A stretch of DNA of 64,000 bases from Acanthosepion esculentum (lineage: Eukaryota; Mollusca; Cephalopoda; Sepiida; Sepiidae). The notes under the pieces are model-generated. The model did not search any database. It was not told the DNA's origin and was given only the letters and a program-made list of their open reading frames with translations. The position numbers were made by a program, and so were the translations under genes. Location of the stretch: contig OZ038480.1 of NCBI GenBank assembly GCA_964036315.1, positions 15,174,805 to 15,238,804 of the forward strand, read 5' to 3'. Of the stretch, positions 11,560-21,105 are shown in pieces (positions within the stretch are counted from its first letter, which is position 1; each line of letters starts with the position of its first letter).

Positions 11560-11861
11560 CGACTCTCCCGTCTAGTTCGACGTATGAGATTCCGACGACC
11601 ACCTTCTAATTATTTGCATGCCTATGACGGGCGTGATTTTAGAGGCCGGCTCGAGAATTGCACAAAAGACCACAAACAGTACAAGAGAAAGTATTTCATG
11701 CAAGTGCAGCAGGAACATTGTTAGCTGTTTTATTTCGCTTCCGCGTTTCACGCAGTCGAAGGATGTTTACTGCTTGAAGGTGCTTTATTCCTGCATGGAA
11801 GCTGGAACGATACTCCGATCTTTTCATAGCTACTTCTTGAATGGAATATTGACGCAAGAAA

Positions 11862-11935
<74 letters not shown>

Positions 11936-12334
11936 TCTTTTCATAGCTACTTCTTCAAAGTTCTTTAATGGAATGTTGACGCAAGAAAGGTTGCTTTTCA
12001 GTTTATCTTTATACCTGATCCAAGGTCTACCAACCTTTCTACGATCACTATGGAATTCAGTGTAAAAAAGAAACTTTTGGTATGCGATCATCACTCATCT
12101 TTGCCACATGGTCAGCCCAACACAGTTGTGATTGCACTATGAAGGTCTCGATGGTACCAATCTTGCATTTCTCAAAAAGGTCGGCATTTGACACTCGATC
12201 ATGAAAGGTTGGTCCACAGATTGTATGGAGACAATCTTTATGGATGGCATCTAATCGATTAATGTATCATCTATAAGGTGTCCAAGTTTCAGAGCCATAC
12301 AAAATAGTTGATAAAACGAAAGGTTTGTACACTT

Positions 12335-12338
<4 letters not shown>
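11560..12338 (-). pseudogene. LINE C-terminus: RT tail and C2H2 zinc finger
   Basis: On the minus strand from 12,338: YKPFVLSTILYGSETW, INRLDAIHKDCL, DRVSNADLFEKCKIGTIE and QSQLCWADHVAKMSDDRIP. These are the post-palm domains of a common animal endonuclease/RT LINE. Further down, after a (TA)n insertion, FSCTVCGLLCNSRAGL, a stop, NHARHRHA forms a C2H2 finger (C..C and H...H spacing), as found at the C-terminus of this LINE type. Several stops and the (TA)n at 11,862-11,932 break it. It was once the end of ORF2 and now has no function. Confidence 0.75.
11862..11932. repeat. (TA)n inserted within a LINE and flanked by a direct duplication
   Basis: About 35 TA units. The sequence ATCTTTTCATAGCTACTTCTT followed by GGAAT.TTGACGCAAGAAAG is present on both sides (11,817-11,861 and 11,935-11,989). 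The second copy is about 10 bases longer. The TA tract thus looks inserted, with a 45-55 bp target duplication. Confidence 0.85.

Positions 12339-12387
<49 letters not shown>
12339..12387. repeat. (TA)n microsatellite
   Basis: About 24 TA units between the LINE remnant and the next repeat copy. Confidence 0.95.
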
Positions 12388-12388
<1 letters not shown>

Positions 12389-13094
12389 TAGCAGCATGGC
12401 CCGGCGTTGCCCGTGCTTGATTCAAAAATCGTACGACTCATACAACAATCGCTATCACTTGACTTAAAATATTTTTGCCCTTCCTTGCCTTTAAAGGAGT
12501 GCCCTTTGCCGTGCGGATGTTGCTAGATGCCTTACTTCTTTCCTATTTCACACTGCGAATTTTTCTATAACATTAAATCTGTAATGAAAAAAGAACTAAA
12601 CAAAATGAACACAAAACGATCAGCTTTAAAAAAGGACTAGTAACTGGAAAAACCGAATGAAAAATGAATGTTAACAACAAATACTTTTTCACACCCAACC
12701 CAGTTCTGCGGAACCAGAATCAACGTTGAGTTTAAGCAAGCTAATGAACCAATTGGAGTAAAGTGCCATACAGATTTAAATTTTTCCCACTTGTGACGAA
12801 TGCAGCTATCGATTTTTTTGCATGCTAGCATGCAAGTTAACATTCGTGTCAGTCAGCTGTTGGCTCTCACGCTGGGCAATAGAATCTTCCAGCCTATTCG
12901 TGGCATCCAGCTATAGGCTCTCACTCTGGCCAGTAGAAAATGGTCGCAAACTACATGAAAACTATCGATGGGAGTTGGGAAATACAAATCGGTCTTGGCC
13001 TTCCCACTAACTTGGAGCATGTGCAAGTAAATTTTGGTGCAAATCCGTTGAAAATTGCGTCCATGCATTCGTTACACACACACACACATCCTGC

Positions 13095-13098
<4 letters not shown>
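12388..13098. mobile_element. Dispersed repeat, possibly Helitron-related (copy 1)
   Basis: It begins CTAGCAGCATGGCCCGGCG. From about 12,625 it matches 47,327-47,790 closely (TAACTGGAAAAA.CGAATGAA, CAGTTCTGCGGAA, GTGCCAT.CAGATTTAAAT, CGATGGGAGTTGG, TTGGTGCAAATCCGT). Both copies end at ACACACAC..CATCCTGCCTTTTATA. The CTAG end beside a T resembles a Helitron 3' terminus, but the hairpin is weak and no Rep/helicase is present, so the class is unproven. Confidence 0.55.
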
Positions 13099-13181
<83 letters not shown>

Positions 13182-13272
13182 GTGTGTGTGTGTGTGTTGT
13201 GTGTGTGTATGTGTGTGAATCTGTGTGTGTGTGTCTGTGTGTCTCTATATGAGTGTGTGTGTGTGTGTGTGT
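13099..13272. repeat. (TA)n then (TG)n array
   Basis: About 17 TA units pass directly into a long TG tract with scattered GC, TT, TA and TC interruptions. Confidence 0.95.
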
Positions 13273-13304
13273 GAAACTCTCTGAATGACGCGATCCTTAT
13301 GTTT

Positions 13305-13585
13305 AAAATTATGAGATGGATTAGCTGTTCTGTTGTAAGTACTTTCGAAGAAATTAGCGCCTTCATCGTCGGGTATTAATTTCATTTCAGGTAAATTTCA
13401 GTTAAATTTCGAAATTTACCGTTAATAAATAAATAGCACACTTATAAAAAAAAACACTTTCGGCTTGCAATACATTTATTTTCGTCTTGGAAATTTACCT
13501 GAAATGGAAATAATATTAATACCTGACGATGAAGGAGCGAATTTCTTCGAAAGTACTTGCAACAGAACATCTAATCCATGTCATA

Positions 13586-13590
<5 letters not shown>
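13305..13590. mobile_element. Palindromic element with hammerhead-like ends
   Basis: The left arm (13,305-13,398) and right arm (13,488-13,590) are inverted copies sharing CTAATCCAT, TTCTTCGAAAGTACTT, GATGAAGG.GC.AATTTC and GTAAATTTC. On the plus strand the right arm holds CTGACGA (13,523-13,529), then GAAGGA-GCGAAT-TTCTTC, a 6-bp stem with one G-T pair, then GAAAGTACT. The minus strand of the left arm has the same module with CCGACGA. This is the hammerhead core with stem II. The AGTACT that follows GAA is self-complementary, and stem I is absent. Tracts of (TG)n and (TA)n lie on the two sides. Confidence 0.7.

Positions 13591-13655
<65 letters not shown>
13589..13655. repeat. (TA)n microsatellite
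   Basis: About 33 TA units abutting the outer end of the palindromic element. Confidence 0.95.
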
Positions 13656-13658
<3 letters not shown>

Positions 13659-13803
13659 GAAATATAGTCTTATGGTGTGCTACATTTATGGGATAAAGTG
13701 CTCAATATCAAAGATAGAGCGTGTGTAAATATAAAAGTGAACATTGATGATTGCGTCTAGCATGAAATAGCCTGTCGCATCTGAGTGTTGACTTCTATGT
13801 TCA

Positions 13804-13805
<2 letters not shown>

Positions 13806-13861
<56 letters not shown>
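13806..13861. repeat. (TA)n microsatellite
   Basis: About 28 TA units on the left side of the next palindromic element. Confidence 0.95.
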
Positions 13862-13864
<3 letters not shown>

Positions 13865-13895
13865 AAGATTATGATGCACTCTAGAACATTATTCA

Positions 13896-14120
13896 TTTTA
13901 GTCACTATCAAAGATGAATTTTATTTTAATATAAACTGAATGTATGCATCGTTTTATGTATGCAGCTAGAGTTATAGGTATGTTTTATTTGGAATGTTTT
14001 GAAAATCAAACATACCTATAACTCTACATACATACACAAGACAATGCATATATTCTGTTAAAAGTTAAATAAAGTTCATCCTTGATAATGGCTAAAAATA
14101 TAGCCGAAACAGCTTGAAAG
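13896..14120. mobile_element. Palindromic element with a hammerhead-like end
   Basis: Inverted arms (13,896-13,990 and 14,008-14,098) share AGAGTTATAGGTATGTTT at the centre and GATGAA.TTTATTT with TATCAA outward. The right end continues CTTGATAA (14,081-14,088), then GGCTA-AAAATA-TAGCC, a perfect 5-bp stem, then GAAACAGC. CTTGATAA is one insertion and one substitution away from CTGATGA, so the core is degenerate while stem II is intact. The same CTTGATAA variant occurs at 50,252. Confidence 0.65.
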
Positions 14121-14300
14121 ACATTCGGAGAATTTTTATATAATTTTTGTTCTGAAAAGAAAAATATTATACGAACACATGAGAAATTATATTAAAAAAA
14201 AACGCCAACCATCACAACTTGTCAGTCGTTTTCAACGAAACTTGCATAAAAGAAAAGAAACTGAATAGTATATTTGCATAGATAATTGATATTACACAAG

Positions 14301-14770
14301 GGGTGTTCCAAAAATAATGCTTCATGTTTATTCCCATAGATCTACAACAGATACGGCAAACGCAAAACTATCGTTGGTCAAACCAGTTTTCAATTACAAA
14401 ACTCTGTTTTTACAAAGTCATCACCATTTTCTTCGGCAATGTACAAGAACCTGCATTATAGTCTTTGTTAAATTCTACAACTAACTGTGCTCATATTTAG
14501 TATTTGGTCACCGTAAATGTTCAGCAAAGGCTAATGAATATCATTGGGTACAATGTTTTCCTCATGAAGGAATTCAATGATAAACCTTCTATACACTTTT
14601 ATGTCAGACGCCATTTTGTCAGACTGCCTTTCAGTTTCTATCTGTAATAATGAAAAAAAATACTGGGGCAAAGATTCAAGCTTTACTGTCATACAATCAG
14701 CATTCTCCTCTGGCGTCTTGGTCCAAAGGTGTAAAATAGAAGGCATTTCTTTCGGAACTACCCACACACA
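14301..14770 (-). mobile_element. Internally deleted mariner-type element
   Basis: Ends: plus-strand GGTGTTCCAAAAATAATGC at the left and minus-strand GGTAGTTCCGAAAGAAATGC at the right form imperfect terminal inverted repeats. On the minus strand MASDIKVYRRFIIEFLHEE, NIVPNDIH, a stop, then LLNIYGDQ and NMSTVS matches the N-terminal helix-turn-helix of mariner-type transposases. The frame then breaks, and the sequence jumps to the 3' terminal region without the DDD catalytic domain. Total length is about 470 bp. It is a deletion derivative that could only have moved with help from a full copy. Confidence 0.7.
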
Positions 14771-14961
14771 CATGTAAGGGAAACTTGCATATGGAGATAT
14801 ATTACAAAAGAATGACTATTTTGCATACTCCCCAAATGACCAACTTTCAAATTTAAATTTAAATGATAAATGAGCGTTTGAAACTTCCTTTTTTTTCTGT
14901 TCCTAACAACATTTTACGGCAAATAATTTGCATAACTAAAATGACACGAGTATTGAATCTT

Positions 14962-15095
14962 CTGAGGCACCTTGACGTGGCGTAATCGTTAGCAAGCTTG
15001 TCTCGCTAGAGTAATTACGAGTAGTAAGATCAATCCTCACTGGGTGCTCCATTCTTTCGGCCTTGTGCCACATATAAGCTATGCTTAAAAAAATC
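14962..15095 (+). mobile_element. tRNA-like SINE (family T)
   Basis: CACCTTGACGTGGCGTAATC contains an A-box-like segment, and AGATCAATCCTCAC stands in the B-box position about 45 nt later. The copy continues GGTGCTCCAT and GGCCTTGTGCCACAT. Copies in both orientations occur at 20.1, 20.9, 21.0, 27.4, 36.0 and 39.4 kb. Confidence 0.65.
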
Positions 15096-15224
15096 ACCCA
15101 GTAGTGAATTTTCTGTACCCAGTCCCTTTAAAAGCTTCCGCAACTTATATCAAGGATTTGAACGTCTGTTGGGTATCGATTCAGTCCAGATCCCAAGTAA
15201 AAATCATATATGATCCATTGCTAA

Positions 15225-15610
15225 ATATGATATTTGGTTTGGTTTGTTTCGTTTTACGGCATATCAAAACCTCAATGGGTTATTTAATGCTAACAAGATT
15301 TTTATTGCTGGCAATAATTTTTTTCAAAAATGTATTGCTGGTATTATTTTTTTCTTCAAAAATTTATTGCTGGTAATAATTTTTTACAAAAATGTATTGC
15401 TGGTATTAAAACCTATTTTTATACTTTCATAGTATTTTGACCCCAATTTGGGGGTTAACTATTTGCCCATAGTTGAGACTCCGGGTTAGGGTAGACCTGG
15501 TAACACCAGCAATTGAGAGGTGGTTCCACGCTCCTCAAAACCTCCTGATCAGAGGCCTTGTGTTGGATGTATTTCATCGTCTTACCCATGACGCAAATAT
15601 GATAGTTGGT
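15225..15610 (+). repeat. Dispersed repeat family X, plus copy
   Basis: Starts with the TTTTACGGCATATCAAAACC tail (hairpin strand reversed). Then come four units of the AAAATGTATTGCTGGTAAT type, GGGGTTAACTATTTGCCCAT, GGTGGTTCCACGCTCCTC and CATCGTCTTACCCATGACGC. It carries just one of the 30-bp units that are amplified at 56.2-57.0 kb. Confidence 0.75.
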
Positions 15611-15639
15611 CGGCTGGTTCATTCTATGGCTCTGAAAAT

Positions 15640-15975
15640 TAACTGGCACTTTCTGCCATGCTTTATCGTTACAAGTGTCAGATTCGACCAAAAATGACCT
15701 GATCTTCCCTCTCCAGTAAAATTATTTACGCTGTCTTGTCACAGAAGACTTATTCTCCAATCTGTAGTCTCTCGATACTCTATTTATATGGCAAATATTT
15801 AGATGAGCCCTATTCTTTATTTCCACCACTTCAGATCTTTACTGCGAAGGCACACTATGTTATTTCCACGGAGTTGAATAACTTTCATTTCCTTCATATT
15901 CCAAATGTAAGGAGAGAAAGTTCCATCCATCTTTTCTCAAGAACTGCCAATTTATGGAATCGGCAACCTACGACA
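15640..15975 (+). pseudogene. LINE RT C-terminal fragment (LWN type)
   Basis: The frame reads CSLSILYLYGKYLDEPYSLF, then HFLHIPNVRRESSIHLFSRT and ANLWNR. The end of many CR1/Jockey-like ORF2 proteins has the same order: SL..FYRY..G..S.EL, then R....S....T..LWN.LP. It is fused at about 15,975 to hAT-like sequence (CACACGTGCCACAAGTGG). There is no catalytic RT portion here. Confidence 0.6.
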
Positions 15976-16605
15976 CACGTGCCACAAGTGGCACGCCAAT
16001 CAATTTCCAATGGCACGCAGCTACAAATAACATCACAAAGTCCGAACCAATATCTACTACTACGCAAAGAAGATATTTAGCTTTTTCAATTTTAATATAT
16101 ACTAAAATATATATACTATATATTACTATATAAAATATATTGTAGAACAGGCATATTGACCTTGACTTGTATAAAAACACGTATGCTTTTGGCACACTGA
16201 AAGATTTTAATATATACTAAAGTATATATACTATATATTACTATATAAAATATATTGTAGAACAGGCATATTGACCTTGACTTGTATAAAAAATACGTAT
16301 GCTTTTGGCACACTGAAAGATTTTAATATATACTAAAGTATATATACTATATATTACTATATAAAATATATTGTAGAACAGGCATATTGACCTTGACTTG
16401 TATAAAAATACGTATGCTTTTGGCACACTGAAAGATTTTAATATATACTAAAGTATATATACTATATATTACTATATAAAATATATTGTAGAACAGGCAT
16501 ATTGACCTTGTATAAAAATACGTATGCTGTTGGCACACTGACTGATTCTAAAACCCTCGTCGGCATATAGTTAGCAAAAGGCTGCCGACCCCTGGAATAG
16601 ACTCC
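15975..16605. mobile_element. hAT-like remnant containing the 115-bp array
   Basis: The GTGCCACAAGTGGCACGC palindrome at the left, and at the right GGCTGCCGACCCCTG, which reversed reads CAGGGGTCGGCAGCC, resemble hAT terminal sequences. GGCACACTG and TTTTGGCACACTG repeats lie between. No transposase was found. Confidence 0.5.
16088..16548. repeat. 115-bp tandem array, 4 units
   Basis: Units begin near 16,091, 16,206, 16,322 and 16,437 (periods 115, 116 and 115). Each contains TTTAATATATACTAAA, CATATTGACCTTGACTTGTA and TATGCTTTTGGCACACTGA. Units are over 95% alike. The last unit lacks about 7 bases. Confidence 0.9.
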
Positions 16606-16609
16606 TGCG

Positions 16610-17250
16610 GGGCTGCTACTATTCAAGATAAGTGTCAATCATTATTTATCATCCTCATCCTCATAATCTTCATTTCAAACTATTTCCTCTTTCGCAGAAC
16701 CATCTTAACTGTAACCCTCAAGCCTTATATGAGTGAAATTTCATTTTTTTATTGAAGAAAACACAGCCATTCCATGCAGATTCACTTCGATTCGATCCAT
16801 TTCTTCGAGTAAGCACAAATCTGCAAGGAGATTGACAGTTGTATAAGGAAATAAGCTGCAAAAGGACATTGAAAGAGAGAGAGAGAGCGTAATTTCAAAA
16901 CACGTTTTTCTACGTTCACCTATCTAGGCGTTGTTATTTAAAAGTTTACATTTATTTCCAACAGTACGAGACAGCGAGAGTAAATACATCTATCAGTAGA
17001 CCTGCGTGGAGATATATTTTCGTCTGACGAGTGGATGAAAGTGAGGCTGTCTATGTAATTATGCGAGTTTTTGTATTTGCAGTTTTGTGACCAGTCTAAA
17101 CGTGTTACTGGATTGACTTGTAAAAAAAAAATTCACTGAAGAAACGGGAGAAAAGAAAAGACGAGAGAAAAAGACAGCTGCTCCAAAGAAAATTGACGAA
17201 GTAGACGATAAAAACGATGGCGTGGGCGATGACATCATCGATGAAGCATA
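16610..17250. other. Sequence with nothing recognised
   Basis: A short GA run lies at 16,875-16,888. No domain, gene or repeat family was recognised. Confidence 0.5.
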
Positions 17251-17429
17251 AAAAGTGAATAGAAAGAAAAGGTTAAAAAAAGATGTAAGAAAAAAAAACG
17301 GACGGAAATCAAAAGAAAGTAAAAACAGAGAGGAAAGGAAACGTTTATAAAACAGGGGGTTCAAATCAAAATAAAGGAATGGGGGAGTTATTCACAACAA
17401 TAGAAAGTTGGCGCAGACAAAAATGGACG

Positions 17430-18950
17430 TCAATTAAGTGAGAGGAAAAGCGGGGGTAAAATAAAACGGGGAGAGGTGACGTAAATCAAAATGAGGAAAA
17501 AAGAAGGAAAAATCAAAGCAAAGGAAAAAGGAATGAAAATCAAAAGTAGGAGGAACATATATCGAAATAAGGAAAACGAGACGGAAATCAAAACGGGTGG
17601 AAAAGAAGTGCATATCAATATAAGGGAAAGGGGGCAAAAATCGAAACGGCAAAAATAAGGGAACGGAGGCGAAATTCAAAACGGGTGGAAAAGAAGTGCA
17701 TATAAATATTAAAAACGGGTGGAAAATAAGTGCATATGAAAATAAGGGAAAGGGGGAGAAAATCAATACGGGTGGAAAATAAGTGCATATGAAAATAAGG
17801 GAAAGGGGGAGAAAATCAATACGGGTGGAAAATAAGTGCCTATTAAAATAAGGGAAAGGGGCGAAAATTAAAACGGAGGGAAAAGAAGTGCATATCAAAA
17901 TGAGGTAAAGAGGGCGAAAATCAAAACGGGTAGGAAAGAAGTGCATATGAATGTAAGGGAAAGAGGGCGAAAATCAAAAACATGTGGAAAAGAAGTTCAT
18001 ATCAAAATAAGGGACAGGGCGCGAAAATCAAAACTGGTGGAAATGAAGTGCATATGAAAATAAGGGAAATACGCGAAAATCAAAACGGGTGGTAAAGAAG
18101 TGCATATGAAAATAATGGAAAGGGGGCGAAAATCAAAATGTGTGGAAAAGAAGTGCATATGATAATAAGGGAAAGGGCGCGAAAATCAAAACGGGTGCAA
18201 AAGAAGTGCATATCAAATTAAGGGAAAGACTGCGAAAATCAAAACTGGTGGAAAGGAAATGCATATGAAAATAAGGGAAAGGGCGCGAAAATCAAAACGG
18301 GTAGTAAAGAAGTACATATGAAGACAAGGAAAATGGCGCGAAAATCAAAACGGGTGGAAAGGAAGTGCATATCAAAATATGGGAAACGGGGGGAAATCAA
18401 AACGAGTGGAAAAGAAGTGCATATGAAAATAATGGAAAGGGGACGAAAGTCAAAACGTGTGGAAAAGAAGTGCATATCAAAATAAGGGACATGGGACGAA
18501 AATCAAAACTGGTAGAAAAGAAGTGCATATCAAATTAAATGAAAGGCGGCGAAAATCAAAACGGGTGGAAAAGAAGTGCATATGAAAATAAGGGAAAGGG
18601 CGCGAAAATCAATACGGGTGGAAAAGAAGTAAATATGAAAACAAAGAAAAGGGGGGAAAATCAAAACGTGTGGAAAAGAAGTGCTTATCAAAATAAGGGA
18701 AAGAGGGTGAAAATCAAACCGTGTCTAAAAGAAGTGCATATGAAAATAAGGGAAAGTTGGCGAAAATCAAAACATTTGGAAAAGAAGTGCATATCAAATC
18801 AAGGGAAAGGGGGCGAAAATCAAAACTGTTTGAAAAGAAGTGTATATCAAATTAATTGAAAGATGGCGAAAATCAAAACGGGTGAAAAAGAAGTTCATAT
18901 CAATATAAGGGAAAGGGGGCCAAAATCAAAACGGCCAAAATCAAATCAGG
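17430..18950. repeat. 53-bp purine-rich minisatellite
   Basis: About 27 imperfect units of 52-54 bp. The unit carries GGTGGAAAAGAAGTGCATAT, AAAATAAGGGAAAGGG and GCGAAAATCAAAACG. Strand asymmetry is strong, with few pyrimidines on the plus strand. The reading frames of 78-170 codons across it are periodic (WKRSAY.NKGK or FPPVLIFAPF type) and have no start context or domain. Confidence 0.9.
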
Positions 18951-19425
18951 CGAAAGGGAGCGAAAGTCAGAACAAGAGAGGGAGTGGCAGAAAAGAATGG
19001 AAAAGATGCGTATATAAAAATGGGGGCAAGGAGTATTAAATTACAATGGCAAAAAGGAAGCAGAAATTAAACCGATGTAAAAGGAGACAGAAATCAAGAC
19101 GGAAGAAGGGGGCGTAAATCCAAATAAGGGAAAATGGGGCAACAATTAAAACGGGAGAAAAAGGGCTGAATTCAAAACAGAGAAAGGGAGAGAATATCAA
19201 CACAAATGAAAAAGGGGATGAAATTTATACGGGGCGGAAATTAAAACTTCGTAAAAACGTCTTATATAAAATAGGGAAACGGAAAAAATTAAAATGGCGA
19301 AAAAAAACGGAAATACGGTGGCGATAATCAGAACTAGAGAAAGGGGCGCGGAAATTAAATCGGGGGAAGGGGAAGTCTATAAAAATAGGAGAAAGCGGAC
19401 GGAAGTCAAAAACGAATAAAGTGTT
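18950..19425. repeat. Degenerate flank of the 53-bp minisatellite
   Basis: Purine-rich sequence with decayed pieces of the unit (AAATCAAAACGG, AAGGGGGCG) and no clear period. A similar decayed flank lies at 17,260-17,430. Confidence 0.7.
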
Positions 19426-19479
19426 GTTGTTTTTTAAATTTAATAAATATCGTTACTTAGTTTTTCTACCTTATGCGCG

Positions 19480-19865
19480 GGCTTACAGCCATATCAAGTT
19501 GAAATCCCCCGGTCCTACGACGATCACCGTAGTTAAGCAATATCGAGCCTAGTCAGTACCTAGATGGGTAACTGTTCAGGAGTTCCAGATTCGTGTGTGG
19601 ATTGTGTAACAGATAACGGCCCAGAATGACAAATCGGTGTGTCGAGTCTTAATTTTAGTCGTTTCGTTATATTCACCTATGAGCAAATACTTTTGGGAAA
19701 GTTATGAATTCACTTCTCCTCCTCCTTATGGGGTAAGTAATTTCATTTGTATCAGAAAATCATTATTATCTTAAAAAAAATTCTTACAATCCATAAATAT
19801 TTTTCGATATTAAATAACCTTAAAAAGGTTGATAAGCTGTAAAAAACAAAGGAGACACTCTGAAT
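19480..19865 (+). mobile_element. 5S rRNA-derived SINE
   Basis: The head (about 19,483-19,600) follows 5S rRNA: GCTTACAGCCATATCA, then AGTTAAGCAATATCGAGCC (box A region), GTCAGTACCTAGATGGGTAA (box C region) and GGAGTTCCAGAT. The body starts TCGTTATATTCACCTATGAG and continues AAATACTTTTGGGAAAG. The tail is ATTAAATAACC, TTAAAAAGG, TTGATAAGCTGTAAAAAA. The known SINE3 class has a 5S head and a LINE-derived tail, transcribed by Pol III. Here the head is mutated and has lost the 3' strand of helix I. The same body is joined to other heads elsewhere in the window. Confidence 0.8.
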
Positions 19866-20059
19866 CTACCTTATAGACTTTAATTAATTAAAAAAGAAGC
19901 TCAAAGATTCTCTGAATCTTTATTTGGTTAAAGCAAGAATCCACAAACATAATTAAATAAGGATTATTGCCTTAACCAAATACACAGGCAGTTTATACAA
20001 TTCTTAACATGGGACCCTAATACAGATTCCCAGTCTTAGAAAGAGTGGTATATTTCAGA

Positions 20060-20132
20060 GTAATAGTGAATTTCTAAGTGTAGCTTAGACGTGACACAAG
20101 GCTATAAGTGCAGAGCACCTGGTGAGGAGCGA
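20060..20132 (-). mobile_element. tRNA-like SINE fragment (family T)
   Basis: Contains AAGTGTAGCTTAGACGTG and CACAAGGC..TA..GTGCAGAGCACC, reverse of the 14,962 copy. The Pol III head is cut off by the LINE fragment that follows. Confidence 0.6.
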
Positions 20133-20139
20133 ACTCCCT

Positions 20140-20490
20140 TCTTCTTTATGTGCCATGTTCTCTCAGGACGTAGGCGATCATGACTCTCCACAATTTCCTG
20201 TCCTTCATAACTATTAATGAATTTAGTCTTTTTGCTATTTCCCCTAAACCCTGTTCCGCTATCCATTTACTAAGTAGGTTATTCAATGTTTTCCTCTGTC
20301 CCTCTTGCCTTCAATCTGTCCTGTGAGTATCAGATTTTCCAAGCTCTCTTTCCTCATTATGTACCCTAGAAATACCAACTGCCTCTTCCTGATGTTAAGT
20401 ATAAATTTCCTTTTGGTTTCCATTTTCTCTAAAACTTCGTCGTTGCTCCCATATTCGTCCCATGGTATCCTCAGCACTACTCAGGCATAA
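20140..20490 (-). pseudogene. LINE RT C-terminal fragment (WFYRRM type)
   Basis: On the minus strand: MLRIPWDEYGSNDEVLEKM, TKRKFILNIRKRQ, FLGYIMRKESLENLILTGQ and EGKRDRGKH, then a frameshifted TYLVNG segment. This is the thumb/C-terminal region of an animal endonuclease-RT LINE. RKRQLKFLGHIMR..GLENL.LTG.IEGKR.RGKQ is the family pattern, repeated at 35.3, 41.1, 53.4 and 55.5 kb. The RT palm is missing and there are stops. Confidence 0.75.
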
Positions 20491-20559
20491 CTGATCCCTC
20501 CATGAAAAGATTTGAAGGTCACTACATCACGTAGAAGTAACCAAAATATCAATATAATA

Positions 20560-20880
20560 GACACAGTATTTACATTAGTCGGAATATTGTCCTCATCTTT
20601 GTCGCCATATTTGTCACAACGTTTCGGCCGTTGTACGCTCCGGCCTTCTTCAGGTGGTTGGAATTTCGAACTGAACCCTTTATTTCGATTACTGGGTTAG
20701 ACTGTTCTAGTTCCACGTGCCATGTTTGATGGATGTCAGTTATCAGTTATCTCCTGCTAATTTTCCCTCTAAAAGTTCTCCACTGCCTTAACCGGGTATT
20801 GAACTCACACTCTTTGGGTCTGTCACTGGATCTAACCAACGCCTTTATCCACTGTGCCATGTGTCCTTGACTCAGTATAA
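20560..20880 (-). mobile_element. tRNA-like SINE with hammerhead-like 3' module (family H)
   Basis: The minus strand starts with ACACATGGCACAGTGGATAA. TGGCACAGTGG is an excellent A box (20,849-20,859), and GAGTTCAATACC is a B-box-like segment about 45 nt on. The body runs through CATGGCACGTGGAACTAG to CACCTGAAGAAGGCCGG and ends AATATTCCGAC. Other copies are at 59,880-60,205 (whole) and 51,640-52,020 (rearranged). A tail-only piece lies at 49,785-49,860. Confidence 0.75.
20609..20657 (-). ncRNA. Hammerhead-like module in SINE family H
   Basis: Minus strand: CACCTGAAGA, then GGCCG-GAGCGTACAA-CGGCC (perfect 5-bp stem II), then GAAACGTTGTGAC. CTGAAGA fits the permitted core CTGANGA. Stem III and stem I could not be paired convincingly. 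It is either a decayed ribozyme or a derivative that kept only the core. Confidence 0.45.
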
Positions 20881-20884
20881 TAGA

Positions 20885-20985
20885 TATTTGTTAATCGTAG
20901 CTTGGAGGTGACTCAAAGCTGTAAATATAGAGCAACCAGTGAAGATTGAACTTACTACTCAGTCATAATTAATCTTTTGATACAA
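20885..20985 (-). mobile_element. tRNA-like SINE (family T), minus copy
   Basis: CGTAGCTTGGAGGTGACTC, AGAGCAACCAGTGAAGATTG and CTCAGTCATAATTAATC are the family landmarks in reverse. Confidence 0.6.
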
Positions 20986-20999
20986 ACATACTGACTACT

Positions 21000-21105
21000 A
21001 CAAGAGTACCTTGACGTGGTATAATGTTTAACAAGCTTATCTTGCTAAAACAATTACAACTGAATAGTGAGTTCGATCCTCATAAGCTCTGCTTACCAAA
21101 TAACT
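21000..21105 (+). mobile_element. tRNA-like SINE (family T), plus copy
   Basis: TACCTTGACGTGGTATAATG, then AGTGAGTTCGATCCTCATAA with a good B box. It lies head to head with the minus copy just to its left, forming an inverted pair. Confidence 0.6.

Noticed and set aside
12388..12420. Helitron 3' end (CTAG next to T with GC-rich hairpin)
   Set aside because: Only a 3-bp hairpin can be paired, no 5' TC end was found, and no Rep/helicase is present. Kept as a possibility in the feature text only.
13960..14040. miRNA precursor from the palindrome
   Set aside because: The inverted repeat is far longer than a miRNA hairpin and has transposon-like ends.
17434..18475. Minus-strand frames of 78-170 codons rich in Phe and Pro
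   Set aside because: Products of the 53-bp purine-rich minisatellite. Units vary in length and break the frames.
19483..19600. Functional 5S rRNA gene
   Set aside because: Too many substitutions, no T-run terminator, and it continues into the SINE body. The same holds for the two segments at 58.86-59.11 kb.
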